A stretch of 64,000 nucleotides of DNA from VRUE01 sp035693025 (GCA_035693025.1 DASSHI010000026.1:1-64000); one strand, 5' to 3'; shown: positions 1-8,961, numbered from the stretch's first letter. Numbers and translations: made by a program. Notes: generated by a model from the letters alone, not told the origin.

Positions 1-1
1 G

Positions 2-181
2 TTCATGGACGACGAGGAGATGAAGGGGATGAGCTTCGGCCACGCCGGCACGATCGTCGAGGGCAAGGAGGACACCGCGACCGAGAAGATCGCCCGCCTC
101 GAAGCCGCCGGCATCCGCGTCGTCGAGCGGATCGACGAGATCCCCGACGCGGTCAAGGAGAAGCTGGGGGCGGCGGTCTGA
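2..181 (+). CDS. succinyl-CoA ligase alpha subunit-like protein, C-terminal fragment
   Basis: Only the last 59 codons are in the window. They contain the segment GHAGTIVEGKEDTATEKIAR followed by a short helix-strand-helix tail, which resembles the C-terminus of SucD (the usual family form is GHAGAII-GGKGTA-EK). SucD works with SucC to convert succinyl-CoA to succinate with nucleotide triphosphate formation in the TCA cycle. The usual glycine pair before KGT is replaced by EGKED, so another acyl-CoA ligase of the same superfamily is possible. The stop overlaps the start of the next gene (TGATG), which suggests co-transcription with the ferredoxin. Confidence 0.55.
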   Translation, partial: FMDDEEMKGMSFGHAGTIVEGKEDTATEKIARLEAAGIRVVERIDEIPDAVKEKLGAAV

Positions 182-426
182 TGGCCGAGACCCTGAACAA
201 AATCTTCATCGACGTCGAGGTCGACGCCTCGGTCGCCGGCGACGCCGAGCTCGCCAAGAAGCTCGAAGAAGTCTGCCCCGTCGACATCTTCGCCGCCACC
301 GACTCCGGCGTGGAGATCGTCGTCGAGAACCTCGACGAGTGCGTCCTCTGCCGCCTCTGCATCGAAGCCGCCCCCGCGGGCACGGTTCAGGTGCACAAGC
401 TGTACGACGGCACGACGCTGTCCTAG
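181..426 (+). CDS. FixX-like ferredoxin
   Basis: A small acidic protein of 81 residues. It has a CPVDIF motif near residue 33 and CVLCRLC near residue 55, an arrangement like FixX and the ferredoxin domain of ETF-quinone oxidoreductase, which hold one 4Fe-4S cluster. The expected role is soluble electron transfer. No fixC or etf gene is visible, so the partner is unknown; the gene directly upstream is a CoA-ligase-like fragment with a 1-nt overlap. The neighbouring fatty-acid operon would be a logical electron source, but that is inference. Confidence 0.7.
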   Translation: MAETLNKIFIDVEVDASVAGDAELAKKLEEVCPVDIFAATDSGVEIVVENLDECVLCRLCIEAAPAGTVQVHKLYDGTTLS

Positions 427-491
427 CGGCTCCCCCTCCGGTCGGCCTGCCCCCTCCCGCTGGTTTGGGATCGCCCCCTGTGGGAACCATC

Positions 492-544
492 ACATAGATC
501 TGGACATAGATCCATGTCTTGGTTATCTTTACATCGATCTATGT
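492..544. promoter_or_regulatory. operator-like repeats upstream of the fatty-acid operon
   Basis: ACATAGATC occurs twice as a direct repeat (492-500 and 504-512) and its inverse GATCTATGT lies at 536-544. A second small dyad, GACAT/ATGTC, overlaps the middle copy (503-518). The stretch is much more AT-rich than its surroundings and lies 66 bp before the thiolase start. This looks like a transcription-factor binding region controlling the operon. The factor is not identifiable; a TetR- or HxlR-type regulator of lipid degradation would be typical. I see no other gene in 427-609. Confidence 0.5.
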
Positions 545-609
545 AGCGGCGGGAGGCGCGTAGCCCCTGCACGCCAGTACGTCACTCCCCAAATCGAAAG
601 GCATCGACG

Positions 610-1905
610 TTGACTGAGAGTCCCCGTCGGGTCGCCGTCGTCGGCGGCAACCGAATCCCCTTTGCGCGCTCCAACTCGGTCTATTCGCGCGCCTCCAACC
701 AGGACATGCTCACGGCTGCGCTCGACGGACTGGTCGAGCGCTTCTCGCTCGGCGGCGAGGCCCTCGGCGAGGTCGCCGGCGGCGCCGTGCTCAAGCACTC
801 TCGCGACCGCGACCTGACCCGGGAGAGCGTGCTCGGCACGCGGCTCGCTCCCGAGACGCCCGCCTACGACGTGCAGCAGGCCTGCGGCACCGGCCTGGAG
901 ACGACGATCCTCGTCGCCAACAAGATCGCCCTCGGCCAGATCGACGCCGGCATCGCCTGCGGCGCCGACACCACCTCCGACGCGCCGATCGGCCTCAACG
1001 AGGATCTGCGCGAGGTGCTGCTCGACGCGAACAGGGAGAAGTCGACCAGCGGGCGACTGAAGCAGCTGACCCGCCTGCGCCCCGGCCACGTCGTCCCCTC
1101 GATCCCGCGCAACGAGGAGCCGCGCACCGGCCTCTCGATGGGCGAGCACTGCGCAATCATGGCCGCCGAGTGGGGCGTCGGCCGCGACGAGCAGGACGAG
1201 CTCGCGGTGGAGAGCCACCACAAGCTCGCCGCCGCCTACGAGCGCGGCTTCATGGACGACCTGGTCAACCCCTACCTCGGACTCGAGCGCGACCAGAACC
1301 TACGCCCCGACTCCTCACCCGAGAAGCTCGCCAAGCTCGGCCCCGTCTTCGGCGGCGAGGACGGGACGATGACCGCGGCCAACTCGACCCCGCTCAGCGA
1401 CGGCGCCTCGGCGGTGCTGCTGGCCAGCGAGGAGTGGGCCAAGGAGCGTGGCCTGCCGATCCTCGCCTACTTCGTCGACGGCCAGACCGCGGCGATCGAC
1501 CACGTGCACAAGCGCGAGGGGCTGTTGATGGCGCCCGCTTACGCGATGCCGCGCATGCTCGACCGCAACGGCCTCGCCCTGCAGGACTTCGACCTCTACG
1601 AGATCCACGAGGCCTTCGCCGCCCAGGTGCTCTGCACGCTGCGGGCCTGGGAGGACGAGCGCTTCTGCCGCGACCGGCTCGGCCGCGAGAAGCCGCTCGG
1701 CTCGATCGACCGCGCCAAGCTCAACGTCAACGGCGGCTCGCTCGCCGCAGGGCACCCGTTCGCCGCAACCGGCGGGCGCATCGTCGCCTCGCTTGCCAAG
1801 GAGCTGCACGAGCGCGGCTCCGGCCGCGGCGCGATCAGCATCTGCGCCGCAGCGGGACAGGGCGTCGTGGCGATCCTCGAGGCCCCAGGAAAGGATGGGA
1901 AATGA
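610..1905 (+). CDS. acetyl-CoA C-acyltransferase (thiolase, FadA2/FadI type)
   Basis: A 431-residue thiolase with a TTG start. The nucleophilic cysteine is C92 in QQACGTGLET. The C-terminal half has NVNGGSLAAGHPFAATGGR with the catalytic His and ISICAAAGQG with the second catalytic Cys, so the enzyme looks active. It should cleave 3-ketoacyl-CoA to acetyl-CoA and a shortened acyl-CoA in beta-oxidation, or run in reverse. It heads an operon with ATGA or TGATG overlaps to the next genes. The order thiolase, FabG4-type reductase, MaoC hydratase, acyl-CoA dehydrogenase resembles the mycobacterial fadA2-fabG4-htdX-fadE5 region. Confidence 0.9.
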   Translation: MTESPRRVAVVGGNRIPFARSNSVYSRASNQDMLTAALDGLVERFSLGGEALGEVAGGAVLKHSRDRDLTRESVLGTRLAPETPAYDVQQACGTGLETTILVANKIALGQIDAGIACGADTTSDAPIGLNEDLREVLLDANREKSTSGRLKQLTRLRPGHVVPSIPRNEEPRTGLSMGEHCAIMAAEWGVGRDEQDELAVESHHKLAAAYERGFMDDLVNPYLGLERDQNLRPDSSPEKLAKLGPVFGGEDGTMTAANSTPLSDGASAVLLASEEWAKERGLPILAYFVDGQTAAIDHVHKREGLLMAPAYAMPRMLDRNGLALQDFDLYEIHEAFAAQVLCTLRAWEDERFCRDRLGREKPLGSIDRAKLNVNGGSLAAGHPFAATGGRIVASLAKELHERGSGRGAISICAAAGQGVVAILEAPGKDGK

Positions 1906-3224
1906 GCGACATCTACGCCCAGCTGGTCAACTCGCCACCGGGCAAGCTGATCGCCCCCCGCGTCGGGCTCCCCCGCCCGGTCGAGCTGAAGCGCCATGCG
2001 GCCGGCAAGTCCGAGGCCCCCGCTGCCGTACTCAGCGGCGGCGCCCCCGGCGGCCGCCTCGACAAGGCACTCGAGCGCCTGCTCGGCGAGATCGGCGCCC
2101 CACGGCCGGAGAAGTCCGACAGCCCGGTCGGTGCGCTGGTCTTCGACGCGACCGGGATCGCCGACTCGACCGAGCTGGTCGAGCTGCAGCGCTTCTTCCA
2201 TCCCAACGTGAGGCGGGTCGAACGCTCCGGCCGCGTCGTCGTGCTCGGCGCCCCGCCGGCCGGCCTTCCCGCACGCGCGGCAACCGCGCAGCGGGCGCTG
2301 GAGGGCTTCACCCGTTCGCTTGCGAAGGAGATCGGCCGCGGGATCGCCGTCCAGCTCGTCTACGTCGCCGAGGGTGCCGAGGGCCAGCTGGATTCGACGC
2401 TCCGCTTCCTCCTCTCCCCCCGCTCGGCGTATGTCTCGGGCCAGGTGATCCGAGTCGGGCCCGGCGTCGCCAAGGCGCCGAAGCCGGAATGGGAGCAACC
2501 GCTCGCCGGCATGCGGGCACTGGTGACCGGCGCCTCGCGCGGCATCGGCGAGGCGATCGCGACGGTCCTGCACCGCGACGGGGCCGAGCTGGTCCTGCTC
2601 GACGTGCCGGCGCTCTCGGCCGACCTCGCCAAGGTCGCCGGACGCCTCGAAGCCGAGACGATCGAGCTCGACATCACCGACGCCGAGGCCCCCGCGACGA
2701 TCGCCGAGCGCCTCTCCGGCGGCGTCGACGTCGTCGTCCACAACGCCGGCGTCACCCGCGACCGCACGATCGCGAAGATGCCGGAGGACCGCTGGAGCTC
2801 GCTGATGGAGATCAACCTCTCCAGCGAGGAGCGGATCAACGACGAGCTGCTGCACAAAGGCCTGCTGCGCGAGAACGGCCGCATCGTCTGCGTCTCGTCG
2901 ATGAGCGGCATCGCCGGCAACTCCGGCCAGACGAACTACGCCACCTCGAAGGCCGGCGTGATCGGCATGGTCGAAGCGCTCGCCCCCGAGCTCGCCGAGC
3001 GCGGCGCGACGATCAACGCCGTCGCCCCGGGCTTCATCGAGACGCAGATGACCGACGCGATGCCGATCGCGATCCGCGAAGCCGGCCGACGTATGAACAG
3101 CATGTCGCAGGGCGGCCTGCCGGTCGACGTCGCCGAGACGATCGCCTGGTTCGCCGGCCCCGCCTCGGCCGGCGTCAACGGCAACGTCGTGCGCGTCTGC
3201 GGCCAGAGCCTGCTGGGAGCCTGA
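1902..3224 (+). CDS. FabG4-type high-molecular-weight 3-oxoacyl reductase (SDR)
   Basis: A 440-residue protein. The N-terminal ~200 residues are a flavodoxin-like domain without a cofactor motif, as in mycobacterial FabG4. The C-terminal half is a classical SDR: GASRGIGEA near residue 210 binds NAD(H), a serine lies in VSSMSGIAG, and the catalytic Y346-x3-K350 is in YATSK. The segment NLSSEERIND is typical of this subfamily. It should interconvert 3-ketoacyl and 3-hydroxyacyl thioesters. The ATG overlaps the thiolase stop by 4 nt and the stop overlaps the MaoC start, so translation is coupled. Confidence 0.9.
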   Translation: MSDIYAQLVNSPPGKLIAPRVGLPRPVELKRHAAGKSEAPAAVLSGGAPGGRLDKALERLLGEIGAPRPEKSDSPVGALVFDATGIADSTELVELQRFFHPNVRRVERSGRVVVLGAPPAGLPARAATAQRALEGFTRSLAKEIGRGIAVQLVYVAEGAEGQLDSTLRFLLSPRSAYVSGQVIRVGPGVAKAPKPEWEQPLAGMRALVTGASRGIGEAIATVLHRDGAELVLLDVPALSADLAKVAGRLEAETIELDITDAEAPATIAERLSGGVDVVVHNAGVTRDRTIAKMPEDRWSSLMEINLSSEERINDELLHKGLLRENGRIVCVSSMSGIAGNSGQTNYATSKAGVIGMVEALAPELAERGATINAVAPGFIETQMTDAMPIAIREAGRRMNSMSQGGLPVDVAETIAWFAGPASAGVNGNVVRVCGQSLLGA

Positions 3225-4198
3225 TGGCGACGCGAACGCTCGACAGCCCACCCAGCATCCTGTCGCTCTACGCCAGGGCCGCGCTGCCGCTGATCCCGGG
3301 CGCATCGCTGCTGCCCTTCGTGCCCGGCGGCGGCAAGGAGATCCCCGAGACGGAGCTGGAGCTGCAGGGCGTCCGTCCCGATCCCGACGCCGTCGCCGCC
3401 TTCGCCAAGGTCTGCGGCTTCCCCCTGCGCGACACGCTGCCGCCCACCTACCCCCACGTGCTCGCCTTTCCCCTGCACATGGCGACGATGGCCGACGGCA
3501 GCTTTCCCTTCGGCGCCGTCGGCCTGGTCCACGTCGAGAACCGCATCGTCCAACGCCGCCCGATCGGCGTCGGCGAGGAGCTGAAGCTCGTCGTCCGCCC
3601 CACCCCTCTGCAGCCGCACAAGCGCGGCCAGACCTTCGCCCTCCTAACCAAGGCCTCAGCCGGAGGCGAGACCGTCTGGGAGTCGACCAGCACCTTCCTT
3701 CACCGCGGCCCCTCCCCCACCGCCGTAGAGGTTAAGACCGCTATGCGGAGCAAACCTCTACGGCGCGGAGATGGAGCGGATGCGATGGACGCATCCGATC
3801 GCGAGGACGGATTGCGGGCGAGCGCCACTTGGCGGCTCGGTGGCGACCTGGGACGACGCTACGCAGCGGTGTCGGGCGACCGCAACCCGATCCACATGCA
3901 CTCGCTGACGGCCAAGCCGCTCGGCTTCCCGTGCGCGATCGCGCACGGGATGTGGACCAAGGCGCGCTGCCTGGCGGCGCTCGGCGGTCGGGTGCCGGAC
4001 GCCTTCACGGTCGAGGTCTACTTCCGCAAGCCCATCCGCCTGCCGGGCAAGGTCGAGTACCTCAGCGACGCCGGAAGCGACGAAATCGATTTCGCAGTGC
4101 GCGACGCGAAGCGCCACACCCCACACCTCGACGGCCGCCTGGCGCCGCTCGAGCCAAAAGCCAGCCGCAAACAGACCACCGGGAGGAACAGCAAGTGA
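3224..4198 (+). CDS. MaoC-like (R)-enoyl-CoA hydratase, HtdX type
   Basis: A 324-residue double hot-dog protein. The N-terminal hot dog lacks the catalytic motif. The C-terminal half carries the hydratase-2 motif SGDRNPIHMH with D219 and H224, followed by IAHGM. It should hydrate trans-2-enoyl thioesters to (R)-3-hydroxyacyl thioesters for the upstream reductase. The linker between the hot dogs, about residues 167-181, is encoded by a 45-bp palindromic repeat that is intergenic elsewhere in this window. The insertion keeps the frame and spares both folds. The start overlaps the fabG stop (TGATG). Confidence 0.88.
   Translation: MATRTLDSPPSILSLYARAALPLIPGASLLPFVPGGGKEIPETELELQGVRPDPDAVAAFAKVCGFPLRDTLPPTYPHVLAFPLHMATMADGSFPFGAVGLVHVENRIVQRRPIGVGEELKLVVRPTPLQPHKRGQTFALLTKASAGGETVWESTSTFLHRGPSPTAVEVKTAMRSKPLRRGDGADAMDASDREDGLRASATWRLGGDLGRRYAAVSGDRNPIHMHSLTAKPLGFPCAIAHGMWTKARCLAALGGRVPDAFTVEVYFRKPIRLPGKVEYLSDAGSDEIDFAVRDAKRHTPHLDGRLAPLEPKASRKQTTGRNSK
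3721..3765. repeat. 45-nt palindromic repeat, copy 1 (inside the MaoC gene)
   Basis: The arms CGCCGTAGAGGTT (3721-3733) and AACCTCTACGGCG (3753-3765) are exact inverse complements. The inner dyad is CCGCTATGCGG, the reverse complement of the centre of copy 2. It is read in frame as 15 codons of the hydratase linker. Confidence 0.85.
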
Positions 4199-5535
4199 AC
4201 GGAAACGGCAACGGATCGGGCGTGGCCGAGCGCAGCATGGGCTACGGCCTGCGGGCGCTCAACTGGCTCGCCGGCACGGACCTGCTCGATCGGATCCGCG
4301 TCCGCAAGCAGGTCGAGCGGGCCCTCTTCCAGGGCACCAAGCGCGGCTTCCGCACCGCGACCGCCGCCGGCCGCACCTTCAAGGCGGCGCAGAAGCTGGG
4401 CAAACCGGCGCGTCAGGCAGCGGGCAAGCCACGCAGCCTCTTCGACGTCAGCCCCGACGACGAGCAGCAGATGTTCCAGGAGGCGGTGCGCGACTTCGCC
4501 GAGGCCAAGGTCCGGCCGGCGGCCCAAGAGGCCGACGCCGAGCGCACGATCCCGGCGGAGCTGCTGGCCCAGGCCAGCGAGCTCGGCGTCAACATGCTCG
4601 GCATCCCCGAGGAGCTCGGCGGGGTGATGCACGAGCAGGCCGCGACGACCAGCGCCCTCGTCGGCGAGGCGCTCGCCCATGGCGACATGGGCATCGCCTA
4701 CGCAGCCCTCGCCCCCGGCGCGGTCGCCACGGCGATCGGCCACTGGGGCAGCGCCGAGCAGGAGGCGACCTACCTGCCGTCCTTCAGCGGCGAGGATGCT
4801 CCCCCCGCGGCTCTGGCGCTGCTCGAGCCGCGTCCGCTCTTCGACCCGCTGAGCCTCACGACCACGGCCCGTCGCGACGGCTCGGACTGGCTGCTCGACG
4901 GCGCCAAGTCGCTCGTCGCCCGCGCCACCGAGTGCGAGCTCTTCCTCGTCGCCGCCCAGGCCGACGAGCTCGGCGGCCCGGCCCTGTTCGTGATCGAGTC
5001 GGGCGCCGAGGGACTCTCGGTCCGCGACGAGCCGGCGATGGGCCTGCGGCCGGCCGCCACCGGGCGCCTCCTGCTCGAGGGAGTCCGCCTGCCGGGCAGC
5101 GCACTGCTCGGCGAGGGCAGGCGCGAGGACTACGTCGAGTGCGTGCAGCGGGCGCGGATCGCATGGTGCTCGCTCGCCGTCGGCGCCGCCCAGGCGGTGC
5201 TCGACTACGTCATTCCCTACGTCAACGAGCGCACCGCGTTCGGCGAGCCGATCTCCAACCGCCAGGCGGTCGCCTTCGGCGTCTCCGACATCGGCATCGA
5301 GACCAACGGCATGCGCCTTGCGACCTACCGTGCGGCGAGCCGCGCCGACCAGGGCCACGACTTCCACCGCGAGGCGGCGCTGGCGCGCAAGCTCTGCGCC
5401 GCCAAGGGGATGGAGATCGGCTCCGAAGGCGTGCAGCTGCTCGGCGGCCACGGCTTCGTCAAGGAGCACCCGGTCGAGCGCTGGTACCGCGACCTCCGCG
5501 CAGCGGGCGTCATGGAGGGCGCCCTGCTCGTCTAG
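4195..5535 (+). CDS. acyl-CoA dehydrogenase (first of two)
   Basis: A 446-residue flavoprotein starting at GTG 4195, with a good Shine-Dalgarno sequence (GGGAGGA) 8 nt upstream; the GTG overlaps the MaoC stop. The first ~80 residues are a basic helical extension, followed by a normal acyl-CoA dehydrogenase fold with YVNERTAFGEPISNRQAVAF and GHGFVKEHPVERWYRDLRA. The protein ends abruptly at GVMEGALLV, so the catalytic-base position appears as MEG rather than YEGT and the last helix is missing. It should oxidise acyl-CoA to trans-2-enoyl-CoA using FAD. The substrate range is unknown. Confidence 0.87.
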   Translation: MNGNGNGSGVAERSMGYGLRALNWLAGTDLLDRIRVRKQVERALFQGTKRGFRTATAAGRTFKAAQKLGKPARQAAGKPRSLFDVSPDDEQQMFQEAVRDFAEAKVRPAAQEADAERTIPAELLAQASELGVNMLGIPEELGGVMHEQAATTSALVGEALAHGDMGIAYAALAPGAVATAIGHWGSAEQEATYLPSFSGEDAPPAALALLEPRPLFDPLSLTTTARRDGSDWLLDGAKSLVARATECELFLVAAQADELGGPALFVIESGAEGLSVRDEPAMGLRPAATGRLLLEGVRLPGSALLGEGRREDYVECVQRARIAWCSLAVGAAQAVLDYVIPYVNERTAFGEPISNRQAVAFGVSDIGIETNGMRLATYRAASRADQGHDFHREAALARKLCAAKGMEIGSEGVQLLGGHGFVKEHPVERWYRDLRAAGVMEGALLV

Positions 5536-5562
5536 CCCACCGGCCGAGAGCGAAAGGCAACC

Positions 5563-6777
5563 ATGATCAATCTCGAGATACCGAAGAAGTTCAAGCCGCT
5601 GGCCAGCCAGGCCAACCAGGTCGCGACCGAGGTCTTCCGACCGATCTCGCGCAAGTACGACGAGGCCGAGCACTCCTATCCGAAAGAGCTCGACATGCTG
5701 GCCTCGCTGATCGACGGGATGAACGAGGGCTCCGACATCGGCGGCGCCGGCGCCGCGGGGGTGCGCCGGGAGAAGAGCGACAACGGCGACGAAGGCAACC
5801 GCAACGGCTCCAACCTCTCCACCGTGCTCGGCATCATCGAGCTCTGCTGGGGCGACGTCGGCCTGCTGCTCTCGATGCCGCGCCAGGGCCTCGGCAACTC
5901 GGCGATCGCCTCGGTGGCGAGCGAGGAGCAGCTCGAGCGCTACGGCGGCAGGTGGGCGGCGATGGCGATCACCGAGCCCGAGGCCGGCTCGGACTCGGCC
6001 TCGATCCGCACCACCGCGAAGCTCGACGGCGACGAGTACGTGCTCAACGGCGAGAAGATCTTCGTCACCTCGGGCGACCGGGCCGACCTGATCGTCGTCT
6101 GGGCCTCGCTCGACCCCTCCAAGGGGCGGGCCGCGATCAAGTCGTTCATCGTCGAGCGCGACAACCCGGGCCTCAAGCTCGACCGGCTCGAGCACAAGCT
6201 CGGCATTCGCGCCTCCGACACCGCCAACTTCACCCTGCAGGACTGCCGCGTGCCCAAGGAGGCGCTGCTCGGGAACCCCGAGATCGACGTGAAGCAGGGC
6301 TTCGGCGGCGCAATGCAGACCTTCGACAACACGCGGCCGCTGGTCGCCGCGATGGCGGTCGGCGTCGCCCGTGCCGCATTGGAGCGCGCGCGCGAGTGCC
6401 TCGCGGAAGCCGGGGTAGAGATCGACTACGCGCTGCCGGCGCTCTCCCAGTCGGCCGCCGTCTCACGCTACCTCGAGATGGAGGCCGATTTCGAGGCGGC
6501 GCGGCTGCTCACCCTGCAAGCGGCCTGGATGGCCGACAACGGCAAGCCCAACTCGTTGCAGGCCTCGATGGCCAAGGCGAAGGCCGGGCGCACCTGCGTC
6601 GACGTGGCGCTCGGCTGCGTCGAGCTCTGCGGGGCGGTCGGCTACGGCGAGGACGAGCTGCTCGAGAAGTGGGCGCGGGACGCCAAGATCCTCGACATCT
6701 TCGAGGGCACGCAGCAGATCCAGCTGCTGATCGTGGCACGCCAGCTGCTCGGCAAGAGCTCAGCGGAATTGCGTTGA
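5563..6777 (+). CDS. acyl-CoA dehydrogenase (second of two)
   Basis: A 404-residue FAD enzyme. MAITEPEAGSDSASI marks the FAD/substrate-binding middle domain, and FEGTQQIQ near residue 381 carries the probable catalytic Glu in the family consensus. It lies 27 bp after the first dehydrogenase with an AAAGG-like ribosome site and ends the operon. With the first copy it may form a heteromeric enzyme or handle a different chain length; the sequence alone does not decide. It converges with the HxlR-type regulator with only one base between the stops. Confidence 0.9.
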   Translation: MINLEIPKKFKPLASQANQVATEVFRPISRKYDEAEHSYPKELDMLASLIDGMNEGSDIGGAGAAGVRREKSDNGDEGNRNGSNLSTVLGIIELCWGDVGLLLSMPRQGLGNSAIASVASEEQLERYGGRWAAMAITEPEAGSDSASIRTTAKLDGDEYVLNGEKIFVTSGDRADLIVVWASLDPSKGRAAIKSFIVERDNPGLKLDRLEHKLGIRASDTANFTLQDCRVPKEALLGNPEIDVKQGFGGAMQTFDNTRPLVAAMAVGVARAALERARECLAEAGVEIDYALPALSQSAAVSRYLEMEADFEAARLLTLQAAWMADNGKPNSLQASMAKAKAGRTCVDVALGCVELCGAVGYGEDELLEKWARDAKILDIFEGTQQIQLLIVARQLLGKSSAELR

Positions 6778-6778
6778 C

Positions 6779-7435
6779 CTAGACAACCGCAGCCAGCGCT
6801 GTTTCACGCAGAGGGTCGGGCAGGACGACCATCGCCCGCAGCTGCTCCAGCGCATCCCGGTCGCCCTCGATCTCAACGCCCTTCTCCGCCGCCCCACCGG
6901 CGACCAGCGCCGCAAGCACCGCGGCGGGCTCGCCGGCGAGGATCAGATCGGGATCCTCAGCCGCGCCGCGCGCAACGGAGATCCAACCCTCCTCGAGGCG
7001 AAGCGAGTACTCCTCGCCCCCGCTGCGCAGGCCGATCGTCATGCGCGCGTCGCGGGGCGGCTGGACGATCACCCGGATCGCGTTGGCGAGGGTGGTGTGC
7101 GGATGGTCGACGACGTCGTCGACCCGCCCGAAGTGCATCCCCCAACGCCCCAGCTCGATCATCGGCCGCTCCAGGGCCCAGCCGACGTCGGTCAGCTCGT
7201 AGGCGACCCCGGTCGCCGGCAGCCCGAGCGCGCGGCGCCGCACGATGCCGTGGCTCTCGAGATCGCGCAGGCGCTTGGTGATCACGTCGGTCGGCGCGTT
7301 GCCGACGTTGCGAACGATGTCGGAGAAGCGCAACGGGCCAAGCGAGAGCTCGCGGACGATCAGCAACGACCAGCGCTCGCCGATGCGGTCGAGCGCGCGG
7401 GCCAGACCGCACGACTGGTCGTATTCGCGCGACAT
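6779..7435 (-). CDS. HxlR-family transcriptional regulator with SCP2-like C-terminal domain
   Basis: A 218-residue protein. Residues ~10-100 form an HxlR winged helix (CGLARALDRIGERWSLLIVR, then LRFSDIVRN). The C-terminal ~110 residues resemble a sterol-carrier (SCP2-like) domain, an architecture known for some HxlR regulators and suggesting sensing of a hydrophobic acyl ligand. It lies between the beta-oxidation operon and a divergent acyl-CoA synthetase, so it could regulate either; that is inference. Confidence 0.85.
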   Translation of the reverse strand: MSREYDQSCGLARALDRIGERWSLLIVRELSLGPLRFSDIVRNVGNAPTDVITKRLRDLESHGIVRRRALGLPATGVAYELTDVGWALERPMIELGRWGMHFGRVDDVVDHPHTTLANAIRVIVQPPRDARMTIGLRSGGEEYSLRLEEGWISVARGAAEDPDLILAGEPAAVLAALVAGGAAEKGVEIEGDRDALEQLRAMVVLPDPLRETALAAVV

Positions 7436-7464
7436 CCGTCCGATGGTAGCGACGCTCCGGGGAG

Positions 7465-7509
7465 CGCCGTAGAGGTTTGAACCGCATAGCGGGCCAAACC
7501 TCTACGGCG
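7465..7509. repeat. 45-nt palindromic repeat, copy 2
   Basis: The arms CGCCGTAGAGGTTT (7465-7478) and AAACCTCTACGGCG (7496-7509) surround the dyad CCGCATAGCGG. It lies in the divergent gap between the HxlR regulator and the acyl-CoA synthetase, 22 bp before the latter's GTG start. Its centre is the reverse complement of copy 1, so the two are in opposite orientation. Confidence 0.85.
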
Positions 7510-7530
7510 ATCTGCGGCAGACTGCCGCGC

Positions 7531-8961
7531 GTGAACTTCATCGACCTGATGGAACGATCGCCGGCCTCGCGGCCGGGGATCGTCGCGGTCGACGCCGAGG
7601 GCAACCGGCGCGACTGGCACTTCGGAGAGCTGATCGCGCGCTCGGCCGGGCTCTCCGGCGCCTTCGCGGCGCGCGGCGTCAAGCGCGGCGACGTCGTGAT
7701 GACCCTGCTCGGCAACCGAATCGAGTGGGCCTTGACCCTGCTCGCCTGCTGGCGGATGGGCGCCGTCGCCCTGCCCTGCAGCCCGCAGTTGCGCCGCCAC
7801 GACCTGGAGCTGCGCGCCGGCGCCGCTTCGCCCGCCCTCTGCGTCGGCGAAGAGCACCTGCTCGGCGAGCTGCCGGACTCGGTAGGGGCGATGACTCTGG
7901 ACGAGGTCGCCGCGACGCTCGACGAGGATCGCCCTCAGGAGACCCCGGCCGCGATCGAGGACATGGCGCCGGGAGACCCGGCGCTGATCGTCTTCACCTC
8001 GGGCACGACCGGCGAGCCGCGCGGCGTCGTCCATGCCTATCGCTACCTGCTCGGACAGCGGACCCAGGCCGAGCACTGGCTCGGCTCGCGGCCGGGGGAG
8101 CTGGTCTGGTGCACGACCGCGCCAGGCTGGTCGAAGTCGGCGCGCAACGTCTTCCTCGCCCCCTGGCTGACCGGCGCCGCGGCGACGATCCACGCGGGCC
8201 GCTTCGATCCGGCCCAGCGCCTCGACCTGGCCGAGGCGCTGGGCGTCGACGTGCTCTGCCAGGCGCCGACCGAGTACCGCATGCTCGCCAAGCGCACGGC
8301 GCTGCGCCCCCTCCCCTCCCTGCGCCGCATGGTCTCGGCCGGCGAGGCGCTCGAGGCGGAGACCGTCGCCGCCTTCCGCGACGCGATGGGCCTCGAGCCG
8401 GCCGACGGCTACGGCCAGACCGAGACCGGCCACGTCTGCGGCAACCTCGAAGGCGAACCGGTGCGCCCGGGCTCGATGGGCAGGCCGCTGCCCGGAATCG
8501 AGGTGCGCATCGTCGACGGCGAGCTCCAGCTCAAAGCCTCGACTTCGCCCACGTTCTTCTCCCACTATCTGGACGGGGAGCGCTTCGAGGGCGAGTGGTG
8601 GCCGACCGGCGACCTCGTACGCCGGGAGGACGACGGTCACCTCTGGTTCGAGGGCCGCGGCGACGACGTGATCGTCTCCTCCGGCTACCGGATCGGCCCG
8701 GTCGAGGTCGAGTCGGCGCTGCTCGCCCACCCGGCGGTCGCCGAGGCGGCAGCGGTCGCCGCCCCAGACCCCGAGCGCGGCGCGGTCGTCCGGGCGATCG
8801 TCGTCCCCCGCGAGCGCAAGCCGAGCGAGGGGCTGGCGCGCGAGCTGCAGGAGCACTGCAAACGTGAGACAGCTCCCTACAAGTTCCCCCGCATCGTCGA
8901 GTTCGCCACCGAGCTGCCGAAGACCACCAGCGGGAAGATCAAGCGCGCCGAGCTGCGCTAG
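7531..8961 (+). CDS. AMP-dependent acyl-CoA synthetase
   Basis: A 476-residue ANL-superfamily ligase. The P-loop is FTSGTTGEPRGV, the adenylate motif DGYGQTET, the hinge TGDLVRREDDGHLWFEGRGD, and the catalytic lysine motif TTSGKIKR is near the C-terminus. It should activate a short- or medium-chain carboxylic acid with ATP and CoA. I place the start at GTG 7531 because the longer frame upstream reads through a 45-bp palindromic repeat (7465-7509). It probably feeds acyl-CoA into the beta-oxidation operon at 0.6-6.8 kb. Confidence 0.88.
   Translation: MNFIDLMERSPASRPGIVAVDAEGNRRDWHFGELIARSAGLSGAFAARGVKRGDVVMTLLGNRIEWALTLLACWRMGAVALPCSPQLRRHDLELRAGAASPALCVGEEHLLGELPDSVGAMTLDEVAATLDEDRPQETPAAIEDMAPGDPALIVFTSGTTGEPRGVVHAYRYLLGQRTQAEHWLGSRPGELVWCTTAPGWSKSARNVFLAPWLTGAAATIHAGRFDPAQRLDLAEALGVDVLCQAPTEYRMLAKRTALRPLPSLRRMVSAGEALEAETVAAFRDAMGLEPADGYGQTETGHVCGNLEGEPVRPGSMGRPLPGIEVRIVDGELQLKASTSPTFFSHYLDGERFEGEWWPTGDLVRREDDGHLWFEGRGDDVIVSSGYRIGPVEVESALLAHPAVAEAAAVAAPDPERGAVVRAIVVPRERKPSEGLARELQEHCKRETAPYKFPRIVEFATELPKTTSGKIKRAELR

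Noticed and set aside
1170..4198. Very long overlapping frames with Arg/Pro/Ala-rich translations, here and across the window
   Set aside because: They are alternative-frame shadows of well-supported genes in very GC-rich DNA.
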